Assembly: GCF_004303025.1 (NCBI RefSeq)
Contig: NZ_PJQW01000010.1
Span: forward strand, 1-64,000
Direction of reading: 5' to 3'
DNA: 64,000 nt
Source: Flavobacterium sp. J27
GTDB lineage: Bacteria; Bacteroidota; Bacteroidia; Flavobacteriales; Flavobacteriaceae
Shown in pieces: positions 33,234 through 42,424 of the stretch. The notes beneath the pieces are model-generated. The model made no database searches and was not told the origin of the DNA. It saw only the letters and a program-made list of their open reading frames with translations. Position numbers and translations under genes: made by a program. Numbering within the stretch: the first letter of the stretch is position 1; every line of letters starts with the position of its first letter.

Positions 33234-35465
33234 TTAAGAAAAAAAGAATTTAATTTTCTTTTTATCACCTACAACCCAAACAATATCATTTTTGCTTAAA
33301 ATTAAGTTAGATTCTGGGTTAAGAATACGCCTTCCATTGTGTTCAATTCCTACGACTAATCCTTGCGTTATTTCTCTGATTTTCGATTCTTTAATTGTTT
33401 TTCCAATAAAAGATTGTTCTATTAATTCAAATTGTTGTAATGCAATTTCAGATTCGTCTGTTTTTTCATTTTCTAGCTTATGTGCTTCTAAATAGTCTGA
33501 AAATTGTTTTACTTGAAGATCAGTTCCAATGATACTAATTTCATCATTTGGATATAATTTTTCATCTTTTGTAGGAATATAAATGTGTAAACCACCTCTT
33601 TTAATAAAAGCGATATTAACACCAATGTTTTCTCTAATTTTAATCTCTTCTAATGTTTTTCCTGCTAAATCAGATTCTGCATTAATCGTAAAGTTAGCCA
33701 TATGACCATCCCAAGGCGATAAATTATTTCGGTTTATTTTCTGAGTTGTATTTTCCCTTTCATTTAAATTGGTTATAAAACGATTTTCAATTTTATGATA
33801 TAAGGTGTTAATTTTTTTTGGAAACAACATCATAAATGCTATTGATATAACAAATGCTAGTAAAGCTACTCCAGGAGAAAAGAAATTGTTTAACATCATT
33901 CCAATAAACAGTAAAGCAATACAAATTCTTAAAAGTACCAATACAATGACAGGACCGTAATATTTTTTGTTTTTTAATAACTCTTGTGTTTCATTTCTTG
34001 CGACTCTTTTTAATGATAAAGCCCATAAAAATGGAGCTAAAACTAGAAACGTAATCAATGCAGCGATACTATTGCCATAAATGAAATCTTGTAGAAGAGG
34101 TAATAAGAAATTTTTAGAGAGTAAGATTATCGCAAAAATAATTATTGAAAATAAAGCTACTTGTAAAACATAAGCTTTAATAACAATTTGCCAAGTGCTC
34201 ACCGTTTTTATAGCTTGTGAATTAGCACTGTAAATTTCTATTTTCTTAATCCATTTTTTGGGCAATTTCTTTTCAATAAAATCTGCTGTAGGTGTTGCAA
34301 ATTTTATCATAAATGGCGTTGTAAATGCTGTAACAGCAGAAACAGCCACAACTATAGGATATAAAAAATCACTAGTTACTTTTAAGGATGCCCCTAATGT
34401 GGCAATAATAAATGAGAATTCACCTATTTGTGAAAGACTCATTCCTGTTTGGATAGATTGTTTTAACGATTGGCCAGAAAGTAGAGTACCAATAGTCGAA
34501 CTTATCGATTGTCCAAAAATAGTTACTATGGTTAATACCATTACTGGAACCGCATAAATAACTAAGGTTTCCGGATTGATTAGCATACCTACCGATACAA
34601 AAAAGATAGCACCGAATAGATCTTTTACAGGCTTTACTAGGTGCTCAATGTGTTCTGCTTCATTGGTTTCTGCAATTATTGATCCCATAATAAAAGCACC
34701 TAGAGCTGGTGAAAAACCTACTTCTGCCGCAAAAATGACCATTACTAAACATAATGCTAACGAAATGATAAGTAACATTTCGTCGGTAAGTAGTTTTTTT
34801 AATTTTTTTAATAAAGTAGGTATAAAAAAGATACCTGAAATAAACCAAATGGATAAGAAAAAGAATAATTTTAATAATGATTTAAAAAGTTCACTACCTG
34901 AAAATTGTTGGCTCACAGCTATCGTTGATAATAAGACCATCATTAAAATAGCGACGATATCTTGTACAATTAAAGCACCAATAACATTGCTCACAAACTT
35001 TTTTGATTTGACACCTAATTCATCAAACGCTTTTAAGATTATCGTTGTTGATGAAATAGAAAGAATAACCCCTAGAAAAATACAATTCATGTTTTCCCAA
35101 CCCATTAATTTTCCCACATAATAGCCTAAAACAAGCATAGTTATAATTTGAAATAAAGCAGTTATAGAAGCTGTTCCACCCACTTTTAGCAGTTTTTTGA
35201 AACTGAATTCGAGACCCAAACTAAAAAGTAAGAAAACAACACCAATTTCTGCCCAAACTTCTATACTATGAATACCTTGAACAGTTGGGAAAAAATTAAA
35301 ATTTGGACTAGCTAGAAAACCTGCTACTAAATATCCTAATACTAGAGGTTGTTTTAATTTTCTAAATACTAATACAGCAATTGCAGCGGTTACTAATATT
35401 AATCCTAAATCTTTGATTAATTCGGGTAAATGAATGGTGGTATTAGTAAATAGGGGTAATAACAT
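33234..35465 (-). CDS. CPA2-family monovalent cation:proton antiporter with two RCK_C domains
   Basis: 743 residues from ATG 35465 (MLLPLFTNTTIHLPELIKDLG); the open frame to 35513 adds an unlikely 16 residues. A 12-13 helix Na+/H+ exchanger domain holds LKQPLVLGYLVAGF and the ion-site region FSPALGAFIMGSIIAET. It is followed by two TrkA-C/RCK_C lobes at about residues 580-660 and 670-740 (LAGKTLEEIKIRENIGVNIAF and IGKTIKESKIREITQGLVVGI). The NAD-binding TrkA-N domain found in KefB/KefC is absent. It probably exchanges K+ or Na+ for H+ at the inner membrane and is gated by a ligand at RCK_C. Monocistronic. Confidence 0.92.
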   Translation of the reverse strand: MLLPLFTNTTIHLPELIKDLGLILVTAAIAVLVFRKLKQPLVLGYLVAGFLASPNFNFFPTVQGIHSIEVWAEIGVVFLLFSLGLEFSFKKLLKVGGTASITALFQIITMLVLGYYVGKLMGWENMNCIFLGVILSISSTTIILKAFDELGVKSKKFVSNVIGALIVQDIVAILMMVLLSTIAVSQQFSGSELFKSLLKLFFFLSIWFISGIFFIPTLLKKLKKLLTDEMLLIISLALCLVMVIFAAEVGFSPALGAFIMGSIIAETNEAEHIEHLVKPVKDLFGAIFFVSVGMLINPETLVIYAVPVMVLTIVTIFGQSISSTIGTLLSGQSLKQSIQTGMSLSQIGEFSFIIATLGASLKVTSDFLYPIVVAVSAVTAFTTPFMIKFATPTADFIEKKLPKKWIKKIEIYSANSQAIKTVSTWQIVIKAYVLQVALFSIIIFAIILLSKNFLLPLLQDFIYGNSIAALITFLVLAPFLWALSLKRVARNETQELLKNKKYYGPVIVLVLLRICIALLFIGMMLNNFFSPGVALLAFVISIAFMMLFPKKINTLYHKIENRFITNLNERENTTQKINRNNLSPWDGHMANFTINAESDLAGKTLEEIKIRENIGVNIAFIKRGGLHIYIPTKDEKLYPNDEISIIGTDLQVKQFSDYLEAHKLENEKTDESEIALQQFELIEQSFIGKTIKESKIREITQGLVVGIEHNGRRILNPESNLILSKNDIVWVVGDKKKIKFFFS

Positions 35466-35563
35466 AAGGTATTGACTTTTTTTAAAAATAAGAAATAACC
35501 TAAAAGCCTCCAATGCTTTTAGGAAAAATTAACAGATACTTTTTAAGTTGCATTAGTTTAGAA

Positions 35564-35923
35564 TTAAAGTTGCTCTTCAATACTTTTAGTAACAGCTGCT
35601 TGTACCTTTCCAGTATGTAAAGTGGTTTTAGTTTCGATAAGCATAATTTTGCACTCTTCCGTAGCAGAAACTCTATGATTGACTCCTTTTTTTACGACAA
35701 ATACATCGTCTTTGTGCATGGTAAAACTGGGTTCGTTTTCAATTTCCATGAGTAGGCTACCTTCAATAATGTAAAAGAGTTCGTCTTCGTTTTCATGATT
35801 GTGCCAAGGAATATCTTCTCCTTTTATTTTGGCAATTTTCACATATTGATCGTTTACTTCTGCAATAACTTTAGGAGAAAAATAGTGCGTAATGGTTTCA
35901 AATGATTTTGTTAAATTTTTCAA
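35564..35923 (-). CDS. Small cupin-domain protein
   Basis: 119 residues, a single cupin barrel. Metal motif 1 is HNHENEDELFYIIEG (HxHx(3,4)E...G), and motif 2 is degenerate (VVKKGVNHRVSA keeps the His). Such small cupins may be isomerases, dioxygenases or binding proteins; the substrate cannot be predicted. It precedes the antiporter by 98 bases on the same strand. The 212 bases upstream hold no gene. Confidence 0.88.
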   Translation of the reverse strand: MKNLTKSFETITHYFSPKVIAEVNDQYVKIAKIKGEDIPWHNHENEDELFYIIEGSLLMEIENEPSFTMHKDDVFVVKKGVNHRVSATEECKIMLIETKTTLHTGKVQAAVTKSIEEQL

Positions 35924-36135
35924 GAGTACTAGTTTTATGAGTTGTTTTATTTTGTTTTTGCGTTAGGGATTGAAGTGTAAATCCTTTTTTTAAGTAAACA
36001 GTACTTAAAAAAAGATTGTAACAAAAAGCCCGACCCTTGTGGTAACGCCCAATTATTTGAATAAAAATTCTTTGGTAAAAATTTTATTTTCTCTGATGAA
36101 AGATACTGAAAAGAGATGAAATAACCTTGTTTTAG

Positions 36136-38583
36136 TTACTCATGGCACATTTTGCAATATTCTCTTTTTATGAGGTTGTTTCTTAAAAGGTTACTGTTGT
36201 TTTTTTGCCATTCGCACCATTCATTTTTGTTAAGCCTGTAGACTTTTTTTAATAGGTATTCTAAATCGGCATCAGTTTGTCCGTTATCATCAAATTTTAT
36301 TGGGTATGTTTGGGCTAGTATTAATGCTTCTTCTTTGCTAAATGAAGGCTTTTTCATCTCGTTTTTTAAGAGAGAAATAGTGGAGTCATAGGAACTCCAT
36401 TTGTTTAAGAATAACGCTAAGTTTACGCGATCTTTAGGTGTTTGAATACTATTTTTAAAACTGGTATATACTTTTTCAAAATAATAATTGATGCCATTAT
36501 AATCGTTAATATGATTGCAATAGTACAAAGAAACATAATGATAATTTGCGATTAGATTGCGGTTCGTTTTAAAGAAATTGAATTGACTTTCTAAGGTTTT
36601 TGGTTTGGTTACATTAATTAATTTACTAGTTTCAATATCCCAAGAATGTAATAATTGGTCATTGGTAACGCAATATAAGATGAGTAAATTAAACTGAGTA
36701 TTTTGTGATAATGTATCGTATTGTGTAAACCAATGTTTTAAGAAACGGATGGTGTTGAAATAATCATAATGGTTATTTTGAATGAGAACAGCTGCTGCAT
36801 TTTGAACTAAACTAGCATTGGTCATTATTTCTTGAAAAATAGGCTCTTCAAAAATAGTGAAGTCATAGTCTAATTTCGCTAATTTTGCTAAAGCTAAATT
36901 GGTTTTAGGGTTGTTCTTTTCATAAATTCCGGTACGAAGATTTACCTGATATAGCAATTGTAAATACTCGGGATGATTTGGATTGATGGGCTTAATTTCT
37001 CCATAATAATTGGCAACGAGTTTAGATATGCGTTGCTTATTTAAATATTTTTCCCATTTTTCTTTATGTAAATTAATGTATTTACGAATCTCGCTTTTAG
37101 GTTGCTGTGCAAGATGAGTTAAGTTTTCCATTTCTAATTGAATGTAACAAGTTTCCCAATTTTCCTCTGCTATAATTTTGTTTGGTTTTATATTGATGCC
37201 TAATTTTTCTATACCATACTTTTCAATGGCTTTAGCTCTTTCTTGATATAATGTAATGTTATTTGTTTCGTTTCCTTCAACCGAGCTAAAACTATAAATT
37301 TGGGAAGAATGTAGGGTCGTATTTAAAATTTCAAAAGGCATTTCATCAATATCCCCATCTCGTACAATAGCTTCATCAATTGCATCGGCTTCTATAGTTT
37401 CTTTAGGAATAGTGTCGTAACTAATTTCAATATCAAAATCTTCTAAAAGCAAACTGTTTTCCTGATAAAACGCACTTCTTGAATTTTCTAATTTTTCAAT
37501 GATTTCATTTCGTCCAAATGCAAATTGATGCTCGTCTGTTTTAATAATACCTTTATTTGATAAAACGGTATTTTTTGGTATTTCTAATTTTGGTTCAACG
37601 GGTAATAAGGATAAAGATCTAGAGGCTACTTTTACAGGAGATACATATTCACACGCACAATTGTTTAAGATAAACACTATGCTTAGAGCCAATTGTTTAC
37701 CTCTTAAATGTTGTGGTACTTCACCAACTTTAGTAATTAACTTTAATTTATTTTTAGCACTGTTATTTTCTAATAACTCTTTTCTATAAATGGGTTTAGA
37801 GAGTGTTCCATCGTAAATCGTGGAAACATCAAACTGGTTCTTTTGTCCACATTGAAACTGTTCTAAATCTATAAAATCGATAGCAATTGCATCACTAGGT
37901 TCATCTAAAATAGTTTTAAACTTTTCTAAGTCATAATAATATAATATAACATCATTACCTTCCATTTGCAGTCCATTTCCTAAGTGAATTTTATCATTAA
38001 ATGTTATTTTTTTACATAAAGGGCTTTTCTCGTCTATTCCAAAAGCATTTTCTGAAAGTTGATTGGGAATAATAACTCCTTTTGTTCCAAAAACATTGGT
38101 TGCATACAAGCGTTTTAATTTTTTATCATACGAAAAAGCAAGGTCAGTAAAGTCATAATTATAATTAATGATGTTTTTATAATGTGGAGGAGAATGTTTC
38201 CATTGTAAGAATAGTTTTTTGGCTAAAGCTTCTGTTTCTGTTGTGTTGTACTTTTTAGGTTCTACGGTTGTAAACAAGATGTTTTCTCCAAAAGAATGAA
38301 ATATATTGCCTTTATAAAATAAAATTCTATCTTTTGGAAATTGTTTGATTTTATTATTTTGTTCGTGTGACAGAACCTTTTGATCCAGCATATAAAGACT
38401 GTGATCTTTAGCAGCTTTAAACAAAATAACATCTTTTTTTAATTCTGAAAGCTGTAATTGGTTTCTATGTTCATTAATAAGCGCTATTACTTTTTCACTT
38501 AGTTTATTGTAGTCGATAGTAAGTTCTTGTGAAGTGGTTTTTAAGGTTACCAATACCAATAGTACAGAGAGAAAATACTTCAT
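36136..38583 (-). CDS. Large secreted CAP-domain protein with C-terminal helical region and CxxCH end
   Basis: 815 residues. Signal peptide (FLSVLLVLVTLKTTSQ), then a CAP/SCP domain at about 20-170 (NEHRNQLQLSEL, LSHEQN, GENILF, SPPHYKNII). The middle contains SFSSVEGNETNNITLYQERAKAIEKYGI, which recalls the start of OmpA-like or SIMPL modules. The last 300 residues are helical and TPR-like without a clear repeat. The protein ends in REYCKMCHE, a CxxCH motif that could attach a heme c if exported. CAP domains occur in secreted proteins of diverse function. A paralogue of the CAP domain lies directly upstream. Confidence 0.8.
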   Translation of the reverse strand: MKYFLSVLLVLVTLKTTSQELTIDYNKLSEKVIALINEHRNQLQLSELKKDVILFKAAKDHSLYMLDQKVLSHEQNNKIKQFPKDRILFYKGNIFHSFGENILFTTVEPKKYNTTETEALAKKLFLQWKHSPPHYKNIINYNYDFTDLAFSYDKKLKRLYATNVFGTKGVIIPNQLSENAFGIDEKSPLCKKITFNDKIHLGNGLQMEGNDVILYYYDLEKFKTILDEPSDAIAIDFIDLEQFQCGQKNQFDVSTIYDGTLSKPIYRKELLENNSAKNKLKLITKVGEVPQHLRGKQLALSIVFILNNCACEYVSPVKVASRSLSLLPVEPKLEIPKNTVLSNKGIIKTDEHQFAFGRNEIIEKLENSRSAFYQENSLLLEDFDIEISYDTIPKETIEADAIDEAIVRDGDIDEMPFEILNTTLHSSQIYSFSSVEGNETNNITLYQERAKAIEKYGIEKLGINIKPNKIIAEENWETCYIQLEMENLTHLAQQPKSEIRKYINLHKEKWEKYLNKQRISKLVANYYGEIKPINPNHPEYLQLLYQVNLRTGIYEKNNPKTNLALAKLAKLDYDFTIFEEPIFQEIMTNASLVQNAAAVLIQNNHYDYFNTIRFLKHWFTQYDTLSQNTQFNLLILYCVTNDQLLHSWDIETSKLINVTKPKTLESQFNFFKTNRNLIANYHYVSLYYCNHINDYNGINYYFEKVYTSFKNSIQTPKDRVNLALFLNKWSSYDSTISLLKNEMKKPSFSKEEALILAQTYPIKFDDNGQTDADLEYLLKKVYRLNKNEWCEWQKNNSNLLRNNLIKREYCKMCHE

Positions 38584-38667
38584 AAAAGGTTGGGTTACGT
38601 TAATAGCTGGGTTGTTATCAATGTTGTAATTGATAAAGTATAGGTTTAATAAAGGCGATTAAGTTAC

Positions 38668-39177
38668 TTATTTGTTACCAAAAACTGTTGTAGCGTATAA
38701 GCGTTTTGCTTTAGTATCAAAGGCAAAAGCTAAACTAGCAAAACCAAAATCTTTACTGGTCATGTTTTGATAATGTGGAGGCGATTCTTCCCATTGTTTA
38801 TAGATTTTTTGGGCTAAGGTTGCTATTTCTTCCTTAGTATATTCTTTTGGTTCAACGGTTAAATACAACACATTTTCACCATAAGCAAAGAAATCGATGC
38901 CACCATGAAATTTAATACGGTTTTTGGGATATTTTTTTTGAGTTGTAGCTTGTTCGTGCGACAATTTTTTAATTTGTAGCATATAATTACTTTGATCTTG
39001 AGCAGCTTTTAACAAAACGGGATCTTTTTCTAAAGCGTTTAATTTAAACGTTTTTCTATGTTGGTTGATTAATTGTAAAATTTCAGTTTCTAAGGCCGAA
39101 TCATCTAAATGGAGTTCTTGTGAAACAACAACCAATGAATTAAAGAAAAACAAAAATAAAAACAAAGTATTTTTCAT
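38668..39177 (-). CDS. Secreted CAP-domain protein, paralogue of its neighbour
   Basis: 169 residues: a signal peptide (LFLFLFFFNSLVVVSQ) plus one CAP domain (NQHRKTFKLNALEKDPVLLKAAQD, LSHEQATTQ, GENVLYLTVEPKEY, SPPHYQNMTSKDFGFASLAF). Aligning it by eye with the first 170 residues of the 815-residue protein gives conserved blocks along the whole domain (KRLYATTVFGNK against KRLYATNVFGTK), so a tandem duplication is likely. A sigma-54-like promoter lies just upstream. Confidence 0.9.
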   Translation of the reverse strand: MKNTLFLFLFFFNSLVVVSQELHLDDSALETEILQLINQHRKTFKLNALEKDPVLLKAAQDQSNYMLQIKKLSHEQATTQKKYPKNRIKFHGGIDFFAYGENVLYLTVEPKEYTKEEIATLAQKIYKQWEESPPHYQNMTSKDFGFASLAFAFDTKAKRLYATTVFGNK

Positions 39178-39198
39178 AAGAAAGTTTTTTTATATGAT

Positions 39199-39215
39199 AT
39201 CAAATTTCGTGCCAA
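39199..39215 (-). promoter_or_regulatory. Sigma-54-like promoter of the small CAP gene
   Basis: On the minus strand TTGGCACGAAATTTGAT matches the -24/-12 pattern TGGCAC-N5-TTGc/a. The start codon (39177) is about 22 bases downstream of the -12 element. The same core TTGGCACG-N3-TTTGA appears at 56721. Confidence 0.5.
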
Positions 39216-39238
39216 TTGTTAATGACATGTTAATAAAA

Positions 39239-39266
39239 AAATCCATTCGTTAGGACTAATGGATTT
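39239..39266. terminator. Hairpin between the MarR unit and the CAP genes
   Basis: AAATCCATT and AATGGATTT flank a 10-base loop; no strong T run, so a moderate terminator for the minus-strand MarR unit. Confidence 0.5.
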
Positions 39267-39279
39267 AAATTGCTTTGTA

Positions 39280-39507
39280 TTATTTACTTACGCTTTTGTC
39301 TTTCTTTTTAAGATGATAAATATGGATGAAACAGAAAATAATTCCTGATATAATTAAAGGAATAGAATCTAGAAAAAAACCATAGACGACATAAAACACA
39401 CTAGAAATAGTATGCCAAATTCTAAAATGTGTCATTTCTTTTTTGGTAGCCGCATAAAACCCAGCAATAATAGCAATATAACCTATAATTTCAATTAGTA
39501 ATTTCAT
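39280..39507 (-). CDS. YgjV-like three-helix inner-membrane protein
   Basis: 75 residues with three helices (LIEIIGYIAIIAGFYAATKK, IWHTISSVFYVVYGFFL and IPLIISGIIFCFIHIYHL). The pattern resembles the YgjV/LPXTG-free small membrane family; databases sometimes label these uroporphyrinogen decarboxylase, which the sequence does not support. It begins 2 bases after the MarR gene's stop, so it is co-transcribed and likely under MarR control. Confidence 0.7.
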   Translation of the reverse strand: MKLLIEIIGYIAIIAGFYAATKKEMTHFRIWHTISSVFYVVYGFFLDSIPLIISGIIFCFIHIYHLKKKDKSVSK

Positions 39508-39509
39508 TT

Positions 39510-39995
39510 TTATTTTGTTTCTTTCAGCTTTTCTAAGGCTCGTTCTTTATAACTTTTTTGGTTTACTTTCTCTTCAATTTTTAATAGTTCTTCTAAAAAA
39601 TTAGGACTATCATCGATTAAATTTTGTATGACTTCTGTACCAATTTTCCAATAGTTCTCTAATATTGGGAGCTTGTCTATTGCTTTTTGAGTTAAGATGA
39701 TGTTTTGTTTTCTTTTATCCTTATCGTCCAAATTTGCTGTAACATAACCTGTTTTTTTCATCTTATTAATAATTTTTATAACTGCAGGATGTGAAAATTG
39801 TAAGGCATCGGCTATTTCAGTGATGGTCATGGCTTCATTTTGTTGTAATAATCTGAATATTAAATTCCAATTGGGTTCAATATCTAAGTCTTCAGATTTA
39901 TATAAATCTCTTGTACTATATAATAAAGCATCACTCAATCTTTTAATGCGACTGCTAAGTCCTTCTATTTCTAATACAATTAAATAATCTTTCAT
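39510..39995 (-). CDS. MarR-family transcriptional regulator
   Basis: 161 residues. Winged helix at about residues 40-110: EPNWNLIFRLLQQNEAMTITEIADALQFSHPAVIKIINKMKKTGYVTANLDDKDKRKQNI, with the typical D-x-R wing. The C-terminal helices would dimerise. Two GTAACyrGTTAC palindromes flank its own -7 box (40002-40048), so it probably represses itself and the downstream YgjV-like gene. The inducer is unknown. Confidence 0.93.
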   Translation of the reverse strand: MKDYLIVLEIEGLSSRIKRLSDALLYSTRDLYKSEDLDIEPNWNLIFRLLQQNEAMTITEIADALQFSHPAVIKIINKMKKTGYVTANLDDKDKRKQNIILTQKAIDKLPILENYWKIGTEVIQNLIDDSPNFLEELLKIEEKVNQKSYKERALEKLKETK

Positions 39996-40001
39996 TTTTA
40001 T

Positions 40002-40048
40002 GTAACTGGTTACGCAAATATATAAAAAATATGTAACTAGTTACATAT
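40002..40048 (-). promoter_or_regulatory. MarR promoter between two palindromic operators
   Basis: Site B is a perfect 20-bp palindrome at 40029-40048 (ATATGTAACTAGTTACATAT) and site A is GTAACTGGTTAC at 40002-40013. The minus-strand -7 box TATATTTG (40015-40022) lies between them. Site B covers the -33 spacer; site A covers the start region. Confidence 0.75.
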
Positions 40049-40066
40049 GTAAGTAAAAAAGAATAA

Positions 40067-40098
40067 AAAAATCCATTAGTAAATGCTAATGGATTTTT
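40067..40098 (-). terminator. Terminator of purB
   Basis: AAAAATCCATTAG (40067-40079) pairs with CTAATGGATTTTT (40086-40098), 6-base loop; it lies 21 bases past the purB stop and also faces the MarR promoter region. Confidence 0.8.
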
Positions 40099-40119
40099 AT
40101 AATGGAAATTAATTTAGGT

Positions 40120-41466
40120 TTAGATACCTAAATAATTGCTAGGTGTAATTTGTTTTAGTTCGTTTTTAATGTTATCTGAAACATATAGTGTTTCAATAAA
40201 ATTATGAATGGCTTCTTTATTAATAACCGAATTGGTACGCGTTAATTCTTTTAAGGCTTCATAAGGGTTTGGGTAAGCTTCTCTTCTTAAAATCGTTTGA
40301 ATAGCCTCGGCTACAACTGCCCAATTTTTCTCTAAATCTTCTTCAAATTTCGCTTCATTTAATAATAGTTTGTTTAATCCTTTCAAAGTTGCTTCAAAAG
40401 CAATTATAGTATGACCAAATGGAACACCTACATTTCTTAAAACCGTACTATCTGTTAAATCGCGTTGTAATCTTGAAATAGGTAATTTGGCAGAAAGATG
40501 CTCAAAAATAGCATTAGCAATGCCTAAATTTCCTTCACTGTTTTCAAAATCGATAGGGTTCACTTTATGCGGCATCGCAGAAGAACCAATTTCTCCAGCT
40601 TTTATTTTTTGTTTGAAATAATCCATGGAAACGTAAGTCCAAATGTCTCTATCCAAATCAATCAAAATGGTGTTAATGCGTTTTAAAGCATCAAAAAAGG
40701 CTGCGAAATGATCGTAATGTTCAATTTGAGTGGTAGGAAAAGAATGGTGTAATCCGAGACTGTTTTCTACAAAATCGGTTCCAAATTGTTTCCAATCGAT
40801 GGCTGGGTAAGCAATTTTGTGGGCGTTATAATTTCCGGTAGCTCCTCCAAATTTGGCAGCAAAGGGGATATTAAATAGTAAGCGCATTTGCTCTTCCAAA
40901 CGTTCTACAAAAACTAAAATTTCTTTTCCCAAACGGGTAGGAGAAGCAGGTTGTCCATGAGTTCTGGCTAACATAGGAACATCGGTCCATTCTACACTTA
41001 GTTCTTTTAATTTTTGGATGACAGCAATTAATGTTGGTAAATATACATTTTCAAATGCTTCTTTAGTTGATAATGGAATAGCTGTATTGTTAATATCTTG
41101 AGAAGTTAATCCAAAATGAATAAACTCTTTATATTGTTCTAATCCTAAAGCATCAAATTTACTTTTAATAAAGTATTCTACTGCTTTAACGTCATGATTG
41201 GTTGTTTTTTCTGTTTCTTTTATCCAAAGCGCATCTTCGGTAGAAAAGTTAGTATACATTTCTCTCAAAGGGACGAAAACTTTGGCATCAACACTGGTTA
41301 ATTGTGGTAAAGGCAGTTCACATAAAGCAATGAAATATTCTACTTCTATAAGAACGCGGTATTTAATAAGTGCTTCTTCCGAAAAATAAGGGGCTAAATT
41401 TTGTGTTTTGTTTCTATATCTTCCATCAATTGGAGAAATAGCATTTAGTTCTGATAAATGTGACAT
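40120..41466 (-). CDS. purB: Adenylosuccinate lyase
   Basis: 448 residues, fumarase/aspartase superfamily. It carries out two steps in purine synthesis: SAICAR to AICAR plus fumarate, and adenylosuccinate to AMP plus fumarate. Recognised by SPIDGRYRN at the start, TNHDVKAVEYF, HFGLTSQDINN, ARTHGQPASPT and the flexible signature loop GSSAMPHKVNPIDFENSEGN with the catalytic Ser. Single gene with its own -7 box and terminator. Confidence 0.98.
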   Translation of the reverse strand: MSHLSELNAISPIDGRYRNKTQNLAPYFSEEALIKYRVLIEVEYFIALCELPLPQLTSVDAKVFVPLREMYTNFSTEDALWIKETEKTTNHDVKAVEYFIKSKFDALGLEQYKEFIHFGLTSQDINNTAIPLSTKEAFENVYLPTLIAVIQKLKELSVEWTDVPMLARTHGQPASPTRLGKEILVFVERLEEQMRLLFNIPFAAKFGGATGNYNAHKIAYPAIDWKQFGTDFVENSLGLHHSFPTTQIEHYDHFAAFFDALKRINTILIDLDRDIWTYVSMDYFKQKIKAGEIGSSAMPHKVNPIDFENSEGNLGIANAIFEHLSAKLPISRLQRDLTDSTVLRNVGVPFGHTIIAFEATLKGLNKLLLNEAKFEEDLEKNWAVVAEAIQTILRREAYPNPYEALKELTRTNSVINKEAIHNFIETLYVSDNIKNELKQITPSNYLGI

Positions 41467-41495
41467 GTTGTAGTTGTGTAGTTTTTAACAAAGTG

Positions 41496-41503
41496 CAAAA
41501 ATA
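41496..41503 (-). promoter_or_regulatory. -7 box of purB
   Basis: Minus-strand TATTTTTG followed by GCACTTTG; the ATG is 30 bases downstream. Confidence 0.55.
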
Positions 41504-41594
41504 GTTATAAGTTGTAAGTTATGAGTTATGTGTTTATTATTTTTTATAATTTTTTTCTGAGAGAATCTGAAAGAAATGGCCTTTGTATTAATGA

Positions 41595-41621
41595 GAAAAA
41601 GCGTCATAAAGACGCTTTTTC
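41595..41621 (-). terminator. Terminator of the sigma/anti-sigma pair
   Basis: GAAAAAGCGTC and GACGCTTTTTC form a perfect 11-bp stem over a 5-base loop, 20 bases past the anti-sigma stop. Confidence 0.8.
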
Positions 41622-41641
41622 AATTTTTAGGTTGCTTTTTT

Positions 41642-42424
41642 CTATACTTTTCCTAAAGTATATAATTGTTCTAAAGTAGGGCTTTCACTACCACCAGCTG
41701 GTTCTAGCGTAATTCCAAATGCTTCAGCATCTTCTGCTTTGTCTACTTTAAACAGTTTGGTATTGTTTGCGGTGAAGTTTTCTAATAAACCAATGCTTTG
41801 CGGTGTTAAAGGTTCTAATTTTAATCCCCATACTTGGTAAACTTTTCCCTCAGGAGGAGCAGGTAAACCAGAAGCATCTATATAAACTTCTTTTGTTTCT
41901 TTGTTATAATAGGCTTTTGCGTAAGCTGTAGGTGCTACAGTCTGACCACCAAGAGCGACCTGAACGTTGTTGTTGTCTCTTACAACAGCTAATACCGTTT
42001 CAGCTTCTTGTTTTTCAAATTCTAAATCGACAATCGATTTTTGCATGCTGCTTTTTTCATTTGATAATTTATCAATCGCTGTTTGAGATTCATTTAATTT
42101 CATGTATTGTAATCCAAATCCAATAACAAACACAGCGGCAGCAGCCCAACCAATATAACTTGTCCAAGATGATTTTCTATTCATTGTTATTACATCTTTT
42201 CTAGCTAAAATACGTTGTCTGATTTTTTCGTAATTAGTAGCTGATAAATGAGGTGCTACACTTTGCGAAAGGTTAATAACAGCATTTTCAATGGCAATAA
42301 TTTCTTCCTGAACTTCAGGGTGTTCTTTAGCCATATCTATTACATTTTTGTTTTCTTCTTCTGTTAATTTTCCGAAAACAAAGAGTTCTAATGTACCAGA
42401 TTCTATTAATTCTCTACTATTCAT
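41642..42424 (-). CDS. RskA-type anti-sigma factor
   Basis: 260 residues. A cytoplasmic N-terminal anti-sigma helix bundle (LIESGTLELFVFGKLTEEENKNV, residues 1-75) is followed by one helix (YIGWAAAAVFVIGFGLQYM, about 105), a coiled coil, and an extracytoplasmic RskA domain ending in LPAPPEGKVYQVWGLKLEPLTPQSIGLLENF. It should hold the upstream sigma factor at the membrane until a signal triggers release. Its start overlaps the sigma stop by 8 bases, so the two are translationally coupled. Confidence 0.92.
   Translation of the reverse strand: MNSRELIESGTLELFVFGKLTEEENKNVIDMAKEHPEVQEEIIAIENAVINLSQSVAPHLSATNYEKIRQRILARKDVITMNRKSSWTSYIGWAAAAVFVIGFGLQYMKLNESQTAIDKLSNEKSSMQKSIVDLEFEKQEAETVLAVVRDNNNVQVALGGQTVAPTAYAKAYYNKETKEVYIDASGLPAPPEGKVYQVWGLKLEPLTPQSIGLLENFTANNTKLFKVDKAEDAEAFGITLEPAGGSESPTLEQLYTLGKV

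Noticed and set aside
34576..35121. 181-residue plus-strand ORF inside the antiporter gene
   Set aside because: It lies wholly opposite a well-supported antiporter coding region and has no recognisable domain.
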